A program made the position numbers and the translations under genes. The notes beneath the pieces were generated by a model. That model was not told the DNA's origin, did not search any database, and saw nothing but the letters and a program-made list of their open reading frames with translations. A stretch of DNA of 54,478 bases from Hyphococcus sp. (GTDB lineage Bacteria > Pseudomonadota > Alphaproteobacteria > Caulobacterales > Parvularculaceae): the NCBI GenBank assembly GCA_021776415.1, contig JAJFFY010000086.1, forward strand, positions 1 to 54,478, given 5' to 3'. This document shows positions 43,451-53,483 of the stretch, one piece after another (the stretch's first letter is position 1; every line of letters starts with the position of its first letter).

Positions 43451-44149
43451 TTACGCCAAATCAAACAACAGGACTTCGCTGTCGGCGAGAGCCTTGAACG
43501 AGACCGCCTCTTGGCCTTCAATTTTGGCGCCGTCGCCGGCCTGCATGATCGAGCCTTCCGGCAGCTCGGCACCGCCTTTAGCCACTTGCAGCCAGCCATA
43601 GCGGCCGGGCGCAAATTTATGCATCAATGTCTCGCCTTCTTTAATGACCGACGCATAAATGTCTGCGTCCTGGTGAATTTGGATCGAGCCCTCGCGGCCG
43701 TCGCTCGAGGCGATCAGCGCCAGCCCGCCGTCGCGGGCGGACCCAATGCGCCGCTCCTCATAATGAGGTGTATGACCGGCCACATCCGGCAACAGCCAGA
43801 TCTGATAAAGGTGCAGCATATTCTCGTCAGAGGCGTTGAATTCGCTGTGGCTAACGCCGGTCCCGGCGCTCATATATTGCACCATGCCGGGGGTGATAGT
43901 CCCACCGCCGCCAGTGGAATCCTTATGCGCAAGCTCGCCCTCCAGCACATAGGTGATGATTTCCATATCCTGGTGCGAATGCGTCGGGAAGCCTGCGCCC
44001 GGATTGATGCGGTCTTCATTCATCACCCGCAACGCACGGAAATTCATATGCTCCGGGTGGTGATAATTGGCGAAGGAAAATGTGTGGCGCGCATCGAGCC
44101 AGCCATGATTGGCCTGGCCCCGGTCAACGCCCTTGCGGATCGTAATCAC
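43451..44149 (-). CDS. Pirin family protein (YhhW-like)
   Basis: A bicupin of 232 residues. The metal ligands of the N-terminal cupin are all present: His57 and His59 (THSHQDME), His101 and Glu103 (GVSHSEFN), the set that gives quercetin dioxygenase activity in E. coli YhhW. The physiological substrate is unknown. The start is GTG 44149 with AAGGAGG 6 nt upstream, a strong site. It is a single gene between the small membrane protein and the PhyH gene. Confidence 0.92.
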   Translation of the reverse strand: MITIRKGVDRGQANHGWLDARHTFSFANYHHPEHMNFRALRVMNEDRINPGAGFPTHSHQDMEIITYVLEGELAHKDSTGGGGTITPGMVQYMSAGTGVSHSEFNASDENMLHLYQIWLLPDVAGHTPHYEERRIGSARDGGLALIASSDGREGSIQIHQDADIYASVIKEGETLMHKFAPGRYGWLQVAKGGAELPEGSIMQAGDGAKIEGQEAVSFKALADSEVLLFDLA

Positions 44150-44266
44150 GGATAGCCTCCTTGTTAAATTTTCGGAGAGTTCAAAAACTATATGGGGCTT
44201 ATGGTTGAGACTTAAAGAGGCGCTGCATTGGCGCCGGTCACATCTGCGCGACTAAGGGAGCCGCAA

Positions 44267-45154
44267 TCAAAAGCCGCGAAACGGCAAATCCGCCGGGCGT
44301 TGCAGCCAGTTTTGTGTTGGCCACTTAGCGGCGCCATCGACGATATGCAGCGTATACGCATGACGTGGCCGCGACGAGCGGTTTTGCGCGCTCATATGCG
44401 GCGCACGGCCGTGGAAGATGACAAGATCACCGCGCTTAGCGCAGGCCGGCGCCGCCAAATGGTCGTTGAGCGGCGCATCATCAATCACGTCGGTGACAAG
44501 CTTTCCCTCTTCCGTTCGATAATTGAGCAATCGCAAAGGGGCCTTATGGCCGCCGGGCACAAACTGCATGCAGCCATTATCCTCATCGGCATCGTCAATC
44601 GCGAACCAAAAGCCGATGCAGGATTCTGGTTCAGTAAAAAGATAGGTCGAATCCTGATGGCAGACGACCTCGCCACCGATCCGCGGCGGCTTGAAGATAT
44701 ACATCGACTGCACCAGCAAAGGATCTGCAACGCCCAATGACGCGGCAACCGCCGCCAGCTCCGGTGTTCGCGAAAACCCATCGAACAGCGGATCAATGTC
44801 GTGCATGGCGTGGCCCATCTTGTTGATGGAATGGCGCTTGTCTTGTTTTAAATCGCCCGCCGCATCAAACGCGCCTTCTTCAAAAAAGAACCCGATGTCG
44901 GCGCCCGAGCGGATGAAATAATCGTCGCCCAGTTGCACATTCGACTTGCTTGAGAAAAAGCTGCGCACGGATTGGGGATCAAACGCGTCAACCAGCTCGC
45001 TGGTGCGGGCTTGCAGCGCTTCGCATGCGCGTGGCTCCACAAAACCGCGCAGGATGATGACACCGGCCTCATCAAACGCGGCGCGCATTTGCGTGCTCAG
45101 CAGCCCGCATTCGGGCGCCGGGAATTCGGGCAGGCTGGGTTTTGCGTTCGCCAA
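44267..45154 (-). CDS. Phytanoyl-CoA dioxygenase (PhyH) family protein
   Basis: A non-heme Fe(II)/2-oxoglutarate oxygenase of 295 residues. The iron ligands are His166 and Asp168 in CHQDSTYLF and His248 in VIFHGRAPH; an Arg in SSRPRHAYTLH binds 2-oxoglutarate. The substrate is open in this large family. The start is TTG 45154, unusual but supported by AAGGAG 7 nt upstream, which lies across the cysS stop codon; the two genes are 3 nt apart and probably co-transcribed. Confidence 0.9.
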   Translation of the reverse strand: MANAKPSLPEFPAPECGLLSTQMRAAFDEAGVIILRGFVEPRACEALQARTSELVDAFDPQSVRSFFSSKSNVQLGDDYFIRSGADIGFFFEEGAFDAAGDLKQDKRHSINKMGHAMHDIDPLFDGFSRTPELAAVAASLGVADPLLVQSMYIFKPPRIGGEVVCHQDSTYLFTEPESCIGFWFAIDDADEDNGCMQFVPGGHKAPLRLLNYRTEEGKLVTDVIDDAPLNDHLAAPACAKRGDLVIFHGRAPHMSAQNRSSRPRHAYTLHIVDGAAKWPTQNWLQRPADLPFRGF

Positions 45155-45157
45155 TCA

Positions 45158-46531
45158 TCAACTCCTTCGCCAGGTCGCGCCCTCGGGGCCGTCTTCAATG
45201 ATGACGCCAAGCGCCGCCAGATCATCGCGGATCTGGTCGGATCTGGCAAAATCCTTTGCCGCGCGTGCTTCTGCCCGCTCTATCAGCAGCGCATCGATTT
45301 CCTCTGCTGACGGACCTTCACTTACGGCGCCTTTAAACCAATCCTCTGGATCAACATTGAAAAAACCCATCAACCGCCCGGCATTCGCCAGCTGCCGGAT
45401 CGCCTCAGTTCGGGCCTCACCCTTCATCTGGCTGGCGCTATCGCGCAAGGCGTGCAGCGCGGCAAACGCTTCAGGCGTATTGAGATCATCTTCAAGCGCG
45501 GCGACGACGCTTTCAGGCGCCGGTCCTGTCACATCGGAAAATTCGATTTCCTCCAACAGCCGATAGAACCGGTCGAGCTGACGTTTTGACTGGCGCAAGA
45601 GGCCGTCGGTCCATTCCAGCGGCTGGCGATAATGCGCCGACAGAAGCGCCCAGCGGATCGCCTCGCCGGGCCAATCGGCTAACAACTCATGGGTAAGTAA
45701 AACATTACCAATCGACTTCGACATCTTGTCGCTTCCCATACGGAGGAAACCATTATGCATCCAGTATCGCGCGAGCGACGCTCCGTCATGGGCGCAAGCC
45801 GATTGGGCAATTTCATTTTCGTGGTGAGGAAAGCGCAAATCCTGGCCGCCGCAATGAATGTCGATGGTTTGACCGAGCTGCTTTTCAATCATCGCGGAAC
45901 ATTCAAGGTGCCAGCCGGGGCGACCACGACCCCAGGGGCTGTCCCAGCCCGGCTCGTCTTGTTTTGACGGTTTCCACAACACAAAATCTGCAGCGTTCTT
46001 CTTATTGGGCGCCACTTCAACCCGAGCGCCGGCGAGCATCTCATCGCGATCCGCACCGGAAAGCCGCCCATAGTCATCAAACCGGTCGACCGCAAACAGA
46101 ACATGACCGTCAGCTTCATAAGCAACACCGACATCAATCAATCGCGAGACCATATGGATCATCGGCTCAATATGGCTCGTTGCCGTTGGCTCTATCGAGG
46201 GCGTGAGTGCATTGAGTTCAGAAAGCTCATCTTGATAGATCTTCGTGAACTTGGCGGTAATTTCATCTATCGGGACGTTGTTCTCTTGCGACGCCCTTAT
46301 GATCTTGTCGTCGATGTCGGTAAGATTGCGTCCATAGACAACGTTGCCGGCGCCATAATGACGGCGCAAAACGCGAAACAGGAGATCAAAGGCGATCGCT
46401 GAGCGCGCATTGCCGATATGGGTGTGGTTATAAACAGTAGGCCCGCAGACATACATGGTCACCCGCGCGGGGTCCGCCGGTTCAAAGACGCGCTTTTTGC
46501 GCGCCATGGTGTCATAAAGGGTCAGCGCCAT
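45158..46531 (-). CDS. cysS: Cysteine--tRNA ligase
   Basis: Class I aminoacyl-tRNA synthetase of 457 residues. Signatures: zinc ligand Cys29 (YVCGPTVY), HIGN (38-41), the zinc site CGGQDLRFPHHENEIAQ, and KMSKS in MGSDKMSKSIGN. Start ATG 46531 is used; the frame runs on to 46600 without ribosome site or conserved residues. It is divergent from hisI across 135 nt and is followed closely by the PhyH gene. Confidence 0.96.
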   Translation of the reverse strand: MALTLYDTMARKKRVFEPADPARVTMYVCGPTVYNHTHIGNARSAIAFDLLFRVLRRHYGAGNVVYGRNLTDIDDKIIRASQENNVPIDEITAKFTKIYQDELSELNALTPSIEPTATSHIEPMIHMVSRLIDVGVAYEADGHVLFAVDRFDDYGRLSGADRDEMLAGARVEVAPNKKNAADFVLWKPSKQDEPGWDSPWGRGRPGWHLECSAMIEKQLGQTIDIHCGGQDLRFPHHENEIAQSACAHDGASLARYWMHNGFLRMGSDKMSKSIGNVLLTHELLADWPGEAIRWALLSAHYRQPLEWTDGLLRQSKRQLDRFYRLLEEIEFSDVTGPAPESVVAALEDDLNTPEAFAALHALRDSASQMKGEARTEAIRQLANAGRLMGFFNVDPEDWFKGAVSEGPSAEEIDALLIERAEARAAKDFARSDQIRDDLAALGVIIEDGPEGATWRRS

Positions 46532-46666
46532 GGGTCGGCCTTTTAACTCTCCCAGATTAGCTAACGCCGCCGCGCGCCTTAGGCAATAAACATGGCGCAA
46601 TAAAGTTGGGGCAACAAATCACTGCGCCGGGCTGGGATCGACCGGCGGCGGTGCTATGCTGTGATT

Positions 46667-47077
46667 ATGACCCATAAGCAGAAATTTCCCGAGCGCGAGA
46701 CGCACAAGGGTGCGATTGAGGAAACACAGACCTTCACGCCGAAATTCGGCGCCGACGGGTTGATCCCCGCCGCTGTCACCGACGCGGGCGATGGCCGGTT
46801 ATTGATGCTGGCTTTTATGAACGCAGACGCGCTCGCCAGGACCATTGCCACCGGCGAGGCCTGGTACTGGTCGCGCTCGCGCGGTGAGCTATGGCGAAAA
46901 GGCGCGACATCGGGGAACACGCAGCGGGTTGTTGAAATCCGCACTGATTGCGATCAGGACACGATTGAATTGGTCGTCGATCAGACCGGGCCGGCCTGTC
47001 ATACTGATCGGCGGTCATGTTTTTACCGTGTGATCCTCGCCGACGGCGATGAGATCAAACTCATATTCAAGGAATAA
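46667..47077 (+). CDS. hisI: Phosphoribosyl-AMP cyclohydrolase
   Basis: Third step of histidine synthesis: opens the adenine ring of phosphoribosyl-AMP. The 136-residue monofunctional form has [20 protein letters not shown] and RTDCDQDT, and the zinc cysteines in [14 protein letters not shown] 46667 is chosen over GTG 46661. The HisE (pyrophosphohydrolase) part is separate, as usual in alphaproteobacteria. It is convergent with the DUF2270 gene. Confidence 0.95.
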   Translation: MTHKQKFPERETHKGAIEETQTFTPKFGADGLIPAAVTDAGDGRLLMLAFMNADALARTIATGEAWYWSRSRGELWRKGATSGNTQRVVEIRTDCDQDTIELVVDQTGPACHTDRRSCFYRVILADGDEIKLIFKE

Positions 47078-47097
47078 CGCTGGCGGCGCATCCAGCC

Positions 47098-47796
47098 TCA
47101 CCCCATCCCGGCGACGCCTTCGCGATTGGCGTGTTTTTTCTTATCAAGCGCGCGTGTGAACAGGGCGAGGGCGATCCATGAGGCATGAAACGCAACGCCC
47201 GCAATAAACATCCCCACGCCCGAAATTGGCCCGACCGCCATGCGCGCAAAAAACTGATCGAACCCTTCCACCGGCGTCGGGTGGATAATGATCTTGCCGT
47301 AATAAGACACCGCCTGGAAACTCAAGATCCACATATAATTGCGCCGGATGCGACGCCCCATCGCACGCCAGAAACCGATATGATATTCCGGCGTCAAATA
47401 GTCATTAGCCAGAACATGTTGCCATTCATTGTGGCCCGGTTGGCGCGAATGCAACAGCAAGGGCGCATAGAATTTAGTCTCGATCCAGCGGGCTCTGGCG
47501 CGCCAGACATTGAAAAACCGGTAGCGGCGGGATTCTAAAATCAGGAACATCACGATCAGGATGCTCACCAGCAACAAAGGCAGCGGCGAGGCGTCCGGGT
47601 TGGCATAGCTGATCGAGAGCGCAATGCCGAGCGTGACCACTGCCCAGTTGGTGGTCGTATCAAGCCGGGTGCGCCAAACCGTCGAGCGATAGACCTCGCC
47701 GCGATAAAGATGCGCCAGCGCGCCAATTGCGGCGTTATCGAATTCTCGTCCCGTCTCTTCGGGCTGGCTCTGCCTGTCTTTGTGATCGTCATCCAT
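47098..47796 (-). CDS. DUF2270 family membrane protein
   Basis: A 232-residue integral membrane protein of the DUF2270 family, function unknown. The family opening EFDNAAIGALAHLYRGEVYR is clear, followed by WRTRLDTTTNWAV, helices, and the soluble block WIETKFYAPLLL. About four or five helices are seen. ATG 47796 is chosen because it gives the usual length of about 230; ATG 47829 is possible. The frame extends far upstream (to 48126) but only as antisense of the MATE gene. Confidence 0.88.
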   Translation of the reverse strand: MDDDHKDRQSQPEETGREFDNAAIGALAHLYRGEVYRSTVWRTRLDTTTNWAVVTLGIALSISYANPDASPLPLLLVSILIVMFLILESRRYRFFNVWRARARWIETKFYAPLLLHSRQPGHNEWQHVLANDYLTPEYHIGFWRAMGRRIRRNYMWILSFQAVSYYGKIIIHPTPVEGFDQFFARMAVGPISGVGMFIAGVAFHASWIALALFTRALDKKKHANREGVAGMG

Positions 47797-47886
47797 CCAC
47801 TCAAGTCTCGCCGCGTTTGCACCGCCCATGCAAGCCGCCGCAAGGAATTGCTGGCGTCCGCACGCGGTGGTGATTATTGAGCGGTG

Positions 47887-49257
47887 ATGACCGCAACCGC
47901 ATCGCCACCGCTTGAAATCTCCTATCGGCGGATATTCGCCCTTGCCTGGCCGGCCTCGGTCGCCGCATCGGTGACGCCGCTCTTGGGGGCCGTTGATGTC
48001 TGGGCCCTCGCCCAGTCCGACCGCCCGCTTGATATCGCCGCGATCGGGCTCGCCTCGGTGATCTTCTCGCTCGCCTATTGGAGCTTTGGATTTATTCGCA
48101 TGAGTGTGGCCGGTCTGACCGCGCAAGCGGCTGGCGCTGAAGATGAGAGCGAGGCCCGCGCGGCGCTAATCCGCGGGGCGGCCATCGGCGGCGGCATCGG
48201 CCTCATTTTAGTGGTTCTGCAATTCCCCATCGGTGCGGCGTCGTTCAACGCCCTCGCCATCGGAACCGATGTCAGCACCGAAACATTTGATGCTGCGCGC
48301 GATTATTATAAAATCCGCATTTGGGGCGCGCCGTTCGCGCTCGCTTCTTACGCCGCCTTTGGCTGGCTGACCGCGCGCGAACGCACCGACTATCTTATGA
48401 TCATAAGTGTTTTCATCACCGGGCTGAACATTATTCTCGATTACTGGTTTGTCCTCGGGCTTGGCTGGGGCGCGGCCGGCGTCGCGGCGGGCACGCTGAT
48501 TGCCGAAATCGCCGGGTTTTTCGCCTGTCTGGTTTTTGTCGCCATGGTGCTCGCCCGCAATGGCGGACTTGGCGCCCACTGGAAGCGCGCAGAATTTTTT
48601 GCGCTGAAAAAACTCCGCCGCACTCTTTCGATCAATCTTGATATTTTTATCAGGACGGTGCTGCTGGCGTTTTCTTTCGCCTGGTTCATCCAACGCAGCG
48701 GCGCCTTTGGTGATGTCGCGCTGGCGGCCAACCAGACACTGTTACAGCTATTTCTGTTTACCGGCCTCGCCCTTGACGGTACGGCGATTGCCGCTGAAAC
48801 GCTGGTGGGGCAGGCGATGGGTGCGCGCGACCCGGCGCGAGGGTTGGCTCGATTTTCTTCGGCGGTCCGGCGCACCTTCATCATGGCGGTGCTGGCCGCA
48901 TTAGCTTTCGTCGTGTTTTACTGGCTCACGGGCGATGCGTTGATTGCATTATTGACGCCGGAGGGCGTCATCCGTGAGGCGACGCAAACCTATATGCCCT
49001 GGGTCATCATCAGCCCTCTGATCGTTGTTGTCGGCTTTCAACTCGACGGTATTTTTATCGGCGCAACCAGAGCGCGCGAAATGCGCAATTCAATGATCAT
49101 CTCGGCGCCCATCTTTCTTGCCGCCTCGCTGTGGCTCGCCTCGGCCTATGGCAATCACGGGCTTTGGGCGGCGTTCTCACTTTATTTCCTGTTACGCGCG
49201 GCAACCCTCGGGGTTTATTTACCGCGCCTCAAAACAGCTTTTGCAAATCAGGCATGA
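47887..49257 (+). CDS. MATE family efflux transporter (DinF-like)
   Basis: A 456-residue, twelve-helix cation-coupled drug or metabolite exporter. It starts with IFALAWPASVAASVTPLLGAVDVW and has the repeat half at FALKKLRRTLSINLDIFIRT, both DinF-type. ATG 47887 is preferred over GTG 47884. The last 10 nt overlap the end of pyrD on the other strand. Confidence 0.92.
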   Translation: MTATASPPLEISYRRIFALAWPASVAASVTPLLGAVDVWALAQSDRPLDIAAIGLASVIFSLAYWSFGFIRMSVAGLTAQAAGAEDESEARAALIRGAAIGGGIGLILVVLQFPIGAASFNALAIGTDVSTETFDAARDYYKIRIWGAPFALASYAAFGWLTARERTDYLMIISVFITGLNIILDYWFVLGLGWGAAGVAAGTLIAEIAGFFACLVFVAMVLARNGGLGAHWKRAEFFALKKLRRTLSINLDIFIRTVLLAFSFAWFIQRSGAFGDVALAANQTLLQLFLFTGLALDGTAIAAETLVGQAMGARDPARGLARFSSAVRRTFIMAVLAALAFVVFYWLTGDALIALLTPEGVIREATQTYMPWVIISPLIVVVGFQLDGIFIGATRAREMRNSMIISAPIFLAASLWLASAYGNHGLWAAFSLYFLLRAATLGVYLPRLKTAFANQA

Positions 49258-50306
49258 CCGGCGCCGACGGCATCAGTGATGGTTTCAAATCCATCGGCTT
49301 TCAAAAAGCCCGGCAGATCATTCAGGATACGCGCCGGCAGGCCGGGGCCTTCATAGATCATCGCGGTATAGAGTTGCACCAGGGACGCGCCGGCGAGAAT
49401 TTTCTCATAGGCGTCACGGGCGCAAGAAACCCCGCCGACGCCGACCAACGCGGTACGGCCGCCAAGCGCTGTATAGAACTCGCGCAACAGCGCGGTCGAT
49501 GGTGCAAATAACGGCTTGCCGGAAAGCCCGCCCTCCTCGCCTGCATGGCGGCTGCGCAACGCAGATGAGCGCGCGATGGTAGTGTTGGAGGCAATCAATC
49601 CGTCGAGGCGCAATTCGCTGACGACACCGGCGATGTCGGCTTTGTCTTCGTCGGTAAGGTCCGGCGCGATCTTTAAAAACACCGGCGTTTCCGGCGCCGC
49701 GCGGTCGCGCTCCGCAATAACGCGGACCATGAGGTCTTGGAGCGCCGTCTTGTCTTGTAAGGCGCGCAGGCCCGGCGTGTTTGGCGAGGAAATATTGACC
49801 GTATAGAAATCAACCAACCCGCCGAGCGCCGCAATCCCTTTGACGTAATCTTCCGCCCGGTCAACGCTGTCTTTATTGGCGCCGAGATTGACGCCGACTA
49901 GCCCACGCTTTTTTCGCCGCGCCAGCCGCGCGGCTATCCGCGTCAGCCCATCATTGTTAAAGCCGTATCGGTTAACCACCGCCGCATCATCACGCAGGCG
50001 AAAAACCCTTGGGCGCGGATTGCCGGGTTGCGGACGCGGCGTCACCGCACCGACCTCGACAAATCCGAAACCGAGATCAAGCATTGCGTTCGCGGCTTCT
50101 GCGTTTTTATCAAAGCCGGCGGCGAGACCAAGCGGATTTGGAAAATCGATGCCGGCGACCCGAATGGCGAGTTGCGGCGTATTAATTTTGACCTTCGGCC
50201 CCTTGCCTGATTTCAGCATACGGATGGTCAGACGGTGAGCGTCTTCCGGATCAAGCGTCGTCAGCGCCTTGGCGCCAAGATCGGCCAGGAACAGCGGCGC
50301 CCTCAA
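49248..50306 (-). CDS. pyrD: Dihydroorotate dehydrogenase (quinone), class 2
   Basis: Oxidises dihydroorotate to orotate in pyrimidine synthesis, passing electrons to ubiquinone at the inner membrane. The 352-residue protein has NPLGLAAGFDKNAEA, NRYGFNNDG, the catalytic Ser in NISSPNTPG, KIAPDLTDED and SNTTIAR, all class 2 signatures, and a short N-terminal amphipathic part. The start is TTG 50306, which overlaps the DUF952 stop (TTGA). Confidence 0.95.
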   Translation of the reverse strand: MRAPLFLADLGAKALTTLDPEDAHRLTIRMLKSGKGPKVKINTPQLAIRVAGIDFPNPLGLAAGFDKNAEAANAMLDLGFGFVEVGAVTPRPQPGNPRPRVFRLRDDAAVVNRYGFNNDGLTRIAARLARRKKRGLVGVNLGANKDSVDRAEDYVKGIAALGGLVDFYTVNISSPNTPGLRALQDKTALQDLMVRVIAERDRAAPETPVFLKIAPDLTDEDKADIAGVVSELRLDGLIASNTTIARSSALRSRHAGEEGGLSGKPLFAPSTALLREFYTALGGRTALVGVGGVSCARDAYEKILAGASLVQLYTAMIYEGPGLPARILNDLPGFLKADGFETITDAVGAGHA

Positions 50307-50665
50307 AGCACTTCCCCGAAGGCAAACCCGTCCGCCGTTCGCCTCATCCGAATCACACGCGACACCTGGGCTGTTTTGAGCGTTCCATAAAGATGCGGGA
50401 ATGTCTCGCCGCGCTTAGGCGCCAGCTCGAACTTTGTGGCGGCGGCAATTTCACCCAGCGGAATTTCAAGCGCCAGCAAATCCTCCGCATCGGCAAAATA
50501 AAGCCGCGCCGTTTCCAGCGCCTGGGTGCGCGTTGACAGGTGAAAATAGCCGTCGCGCTCATCGATATCGCGGGTTGGTACAGCCCCGAATTTGACCGCG
50601 GCGGCCCATTCTTCAGACGTTGCAAGGCGATAGACGAATTCAGGGAGTGTTGTTTCGGTAGCCAT
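50303..50665 (-). CDS. DUF952 family protein
   Basis: A 120-residue cytoplasmic protein of the DUF952 family, function unknown. The conserved DGYFHLSTRTQALETARLYF and FPHLYGTL are present. In alphaproteobacteria it is often encoded directly before pyrD, as here, with a 4-nt overlap, so the two are likely made together. Confidence 0.9.
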   Translation of the reverse strand: MATETTLPEFVYRLATSEEWAAAVKFGAVPTRDIDERDGYFHLSTRTQALETARLYFADAEDLLALEIPLGEIAAATKFELAPKRGETFPHLYGTLKTAQVSRVIRMRRTADGFAFGEVL

Positions 50666-50716
50666 GAGCTTCGCCTAGCGCGCGGCGCGCGCGAGGTCCA
50701 GTCATGGCCGCCTATT

Positions 50717-51493
50717 TCAGGGCTGGGCCTTGATGAAAGCACGCTCCGCCTCCCGGCCCACCTCGACAGCTTGTTGAAATATCTTCGCGCGTTTCTGTAC
50801 GCTGCTCTCAAAGGCGTTTTGCGGCGCCAGCGTCACCGCATCGTGCAACGCCGCCAGGCCGTTCTCGCGCACCGACGGCTCATCATAGGCAAGCAACCGC
50901 AACGCCGCTTCATAGGCGATTAGAAGATTTTCCGGCTCTGCCGCGCGAGCGTCGGCAAATTGCTCAAAACCTACCGCCGGGTCCGATCCGTAACGCCCGC
51001 TGCCGGCGCGCCGCGCCACCTCCAGATGCCAGGCGCCGGAACTTGAAAGCGCCCACGCATTTTCTGGATCAAGCGTCAGCGCATGATCGAGAAGCTTGCG
51101 CGCCTTGCCAGCCGTCCCCGACAAAAACGCACGCACCGGCGACATCCGCGCACCGCGCAACGCATAGCTGATCGCCGCCTGCAAATGTCCTTCAACCAGC
51201 GCCGGATTGTCCTCAATCGCCTGCTCGGCATATTTCAGAGCGCGCTTGGCAGCGCGACGTGCAGCCTTGTTGTCGGTCTCAAGATAGGCTTTGGCGTTGG
51301 TTGCGCGCGCGGCCAGCGCCAGGTTTTCAGCGCCCGCAGCAGACGCCGCCGCTTCTGCCGCCTCGTCAAAAGCGCCGGAGACGAAACGCGTGTAGGCCGC
51401 CTCATCCGGCGCCGCGTAACTTATTGAGCCGGCAAAAAAAGCCGCAAACGTCGCGACAATCATAATGGCCGGTGCGGCCAGCAGATTTTTCAT
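50717..51493 (-). CDS. Exported TPR-like protein
   Basis: A 258-residue protein with a signal peptide ending near SYAAPDEA, then helical repeats: RALKYAEQAIEDNPALVEGHL and KLLDHALTLDPENAWALS, both TPR-like. It is likely periplasmic; function unknown. ATG 51493 has GGGAAATCCAG before it. It is divergent from the SLC13 transporter gene. A gap of 51 nt separates it from the DUF952 gene. Confidence 0.85.
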   Translation of the reverse strand: MKNLLAAPAIMIVATFAAFFAGSISYAAPDEAAYTRFVSGAFDEAAEAAASAAGAENLALAARATNAKAYLETDNKAARRAAKRALKYAEQAIEDNPALVEGHLQAAISYALRGARMSPVRAFLSGTAGKARKLLDHALTLDPENAWALSSSGAWHLEVARRAGSGRYGSDPAVGFEQFADARAAEPENLLIAYEAALRLLAYDEPSVRENGLAALHDAVTLAPQNAFESSVQKRAKIFQQAVEVGREAERAFIKAQP

Positions 51494-51606
51494 CTGGATT
51501 TCCCGTTTCACGCCCCGCATCAACTATAGCCGCTAATCGCCGGGTTTGGCGAACCGAGCCTATTACAATCTGGACAGCGCACGCCAATTCCCCGCAAATG
51601 GCGCAC

Positions 51607-52971
51607 ATGAAACCGTTTCGCATATTCCTCGGGCTGATCGCCGCCGCCGCTGCTGGATCACTTTCGCAATATTACGGCCTTGATCGAGCCATCGTCTGGA
51701 CCATCGCCATCACCACCCTGACCGCGGTCTGGTGGGTGACCGAGGCGCTGCCGATCCCGGCGACATCACTGGTTCCGTTTGCGCTGTTCCCCCTCGCCGG
51801 GGTCCTCGATCAGCGCCAGGCCGCAGCCGCGCTCGGCTCTTATGTGATCATCTTGTTGATGGCGTCCTTCATGCTGTCAAAGGCGCTGGAAAAATCCGGC
51901 GCCCATGAGCGGCTCGCGCTTTACATGATCAATCTGGTGGGCGCATCGGGGCGCCGGCTGGTGCTCGGCTTTATGCTGGCGGCGGCGGTGCTTTCCATGT
52001 GGATATCCAACACCGCGACGACGCTAATGCTGGCGACGATGGCGCTGGCGATCCTTTCGCGCTCGGACAACCCCAAGCTTGCCGTACCGCTGCTGCTCGG
52101 CATCGCTTATGCGGCGTCGCTGGGCGGGACGGCGACATTGATTGGCACGCCGCCCAATCTGATTTTTGCGGAAAACTATCTGCTCACGACCGGCGCAGAA
52201 TTCTCGTTCACACGCTGGATGTCGATCGGTCTGCCGATTGTCGCGCTTGGCATTCCGGTGATCTGGATCTGGCTGACGCGGGGCATGGGCGGGGTGAGCG
52301 TGCCGGCGTTGCGCGATCCGGGACCGTGGCGCAAGGCTGAAATTCGCACCCTGATGGTTTTTGCTTTCGCCATCTTGTTATGGGTGACGCGGGTTGAGCC
52401 GTTCGGCGGCTGGTCCGGCGCGCTCAACATGAACATGGCGGGCGATTCCACCGTCGCCGTGCTCGCCGTCGTCATCATGTTTTTAGTCCCCGACGGCAAA
52501 GGCGGCGCCATTCTGGACTGGAAATCAGCCGGCAATATCCCGTGGGGGATGCTTTTGTTATTTGCCGGCGGGATCTGTATCGCATCGGCCTTCCGCCAAA
52601 GCGGGCTCGATCTGCTGATCGGCGACAAGCTTGCGAACCTTGCCAACATGCCGGTTTTCTACATGATCCTTGGCCTGTGCCTGTCGGTAACCTTCCTCAC
52701 CGAAATGACGTCCAACACCGCGACCGCCAATCTGTTGATGCCGCTACTGGCTGCGGTTTCCGCCGGCGCCGGCATCGCGCCGGAACTCCTTATGATCCCG
52801 GCGGTAATCTCCGCTTCGTGCGCCTTCATGCTGCCGGTCGCGACAGCGCCCAACGCAATCATCTACGGAACCGGGCGGGTCTCCATCGCCCAAATGGCGC
52901 GGGAAGGCTTTATACTGAATATTATGATAGCGGTTATTGTGGCGAGCGTGTGTTTCGTGCTGCTGCAATGA
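51607..52971 (+). CDS. SLC13/DASS sodium:dicarboxylate or sulfate symporter
   Basis: A 454-residue membrane transporter of the divalent anion:Na+ symporter family. The two Ser-Asn-Thr motifs that bind Na+ and substrate are present: ISNTATTLMLA and TSNTATANLLMP, each following a re-entrant hairpin. Substrates in the family are C4-dicarboxylates, citrate or sulfate; the specificity is not readable. The start may be ATG 51607 or ATG 51598; neither has a good ribosome site. It is convergent with the TerB-like gene. Confidence 0.9.
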   Translation: MKPFRIFLGLIAAAAAGSLSQYYGLDRAIVWTIAITTLTAVWWVTEALPIPATSLVPFALFPLAGVLDQRQAAAALGSYVIILLMASFMLSKALEKSGAHERLALYMINLVGASGRRLVLGFMLAAAVLSMWISNTATTLMLATMALAILSRSDNPKLAVPLLLGIAYAASLGGTATLIGTPPNLIFAENYLLTTGAEFSFTRWMSIGLPIVALGIPVIWIWLTRGMGGVSVPALRDPGPWRKAEIRTLMVFAFAILLWVTRVEPFGGWSGALNMNMAGDSTVAVLAVVIMFLVPDGKGGAILDWKSAGNIPWGMLLLFAGGICIASAFRQSGLDLLIGDKLANLANMPVFYMILGLCLSVTFLTEMTSNTATANLLMPLLAAVSAGAGIAPELLMIPAVISASCAFMLPVATAPNAIIYGTGRVSIAQMAREGFILNIMIAVIVASVCFVLLQ

Positions 52972-53020
52972 GGACGACCACCAGCGACAGTGTTAAATCC
53001 GTCAGATTTCGCGGCTCGCC

Positions 53021-53470
53021 CTACGCCACCCCATCCACCGTCATGTGTCTTGCCCGCGCGGCGTGCTCAATCGCCTGAGCGCCGTCATCGGGGACTTTGA
53101 GCGCGTTGCGAATGAGTTCGAGGACGCGAATTTCGGTCATGTCGAGGCTTTCGTCCGCGGTGACGACATCGACGACAGCCGCATAAGCCGTCTCGCCAAG
53201 ATGGCCCGGGAGTGCGGTGGCGGCGGCCTCCAGCACTTTGTGCAAGCCGCCATCAGACGACATCAAGGCGCCGCAGGCCTCAGAAGTCTCGACCAGGAGC
53301 TGTTCGTCAGCCTCTGTGAACATCGGGAAGGATCGCACCACGCGGCCGATGGTGCGTAACTCCTCATCCCTGATGGAGCCGTCGGATGCTGAGGTGAGGA
53401 CCATCAGATAGATGACCGCTTCCTGGGGGGTTAGGGCGGCGACGCCATGTGCCATTTGCGTATGCTCCAT
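53021..53470 (-). CDS. TerB-like (tellurite resistance TerB family) protein
   Basis: A 149-residue all-helical cytoplasmic protein of the TerB fold. The family pattern of two acidic, metal-binding-like segments is seen: TSASDGSIRDEELRTIGRVV and VVTADESLDMTEIRVLELI. Stand-alone TerB proteins are widespread and not tied to tellurite. ATG 53470 is used; ATG 53455 is an alternative. A perfect 17-bp tandem repeat lies 13 nt upstream. Confidence 0.88.
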   Translation of the reverse strand: MEHTQMAHGVAALTPQEAVIYLMVLTSASDGSIRDEELRTIGRVVRSFPMFTEADEQLLVETSEACGALMSSDGGLHKVLEAAATALPGHLGETAYAAVVDVVTADESLDMTEIRVLELIRNALKVPDDGAQAIEHAARARHMTVDGVA

Positions 53471-53483
53471 TTTCGTGATTGCC

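Noticed and set aside
47797..48126. N-terminal extension of the DUF2270 frame
   Set aside because: It is antisense to the start of the MATE gene, rich in Arg/Gly/His as expected for a shadow frame, and would exceed the family length by over 100 residues.
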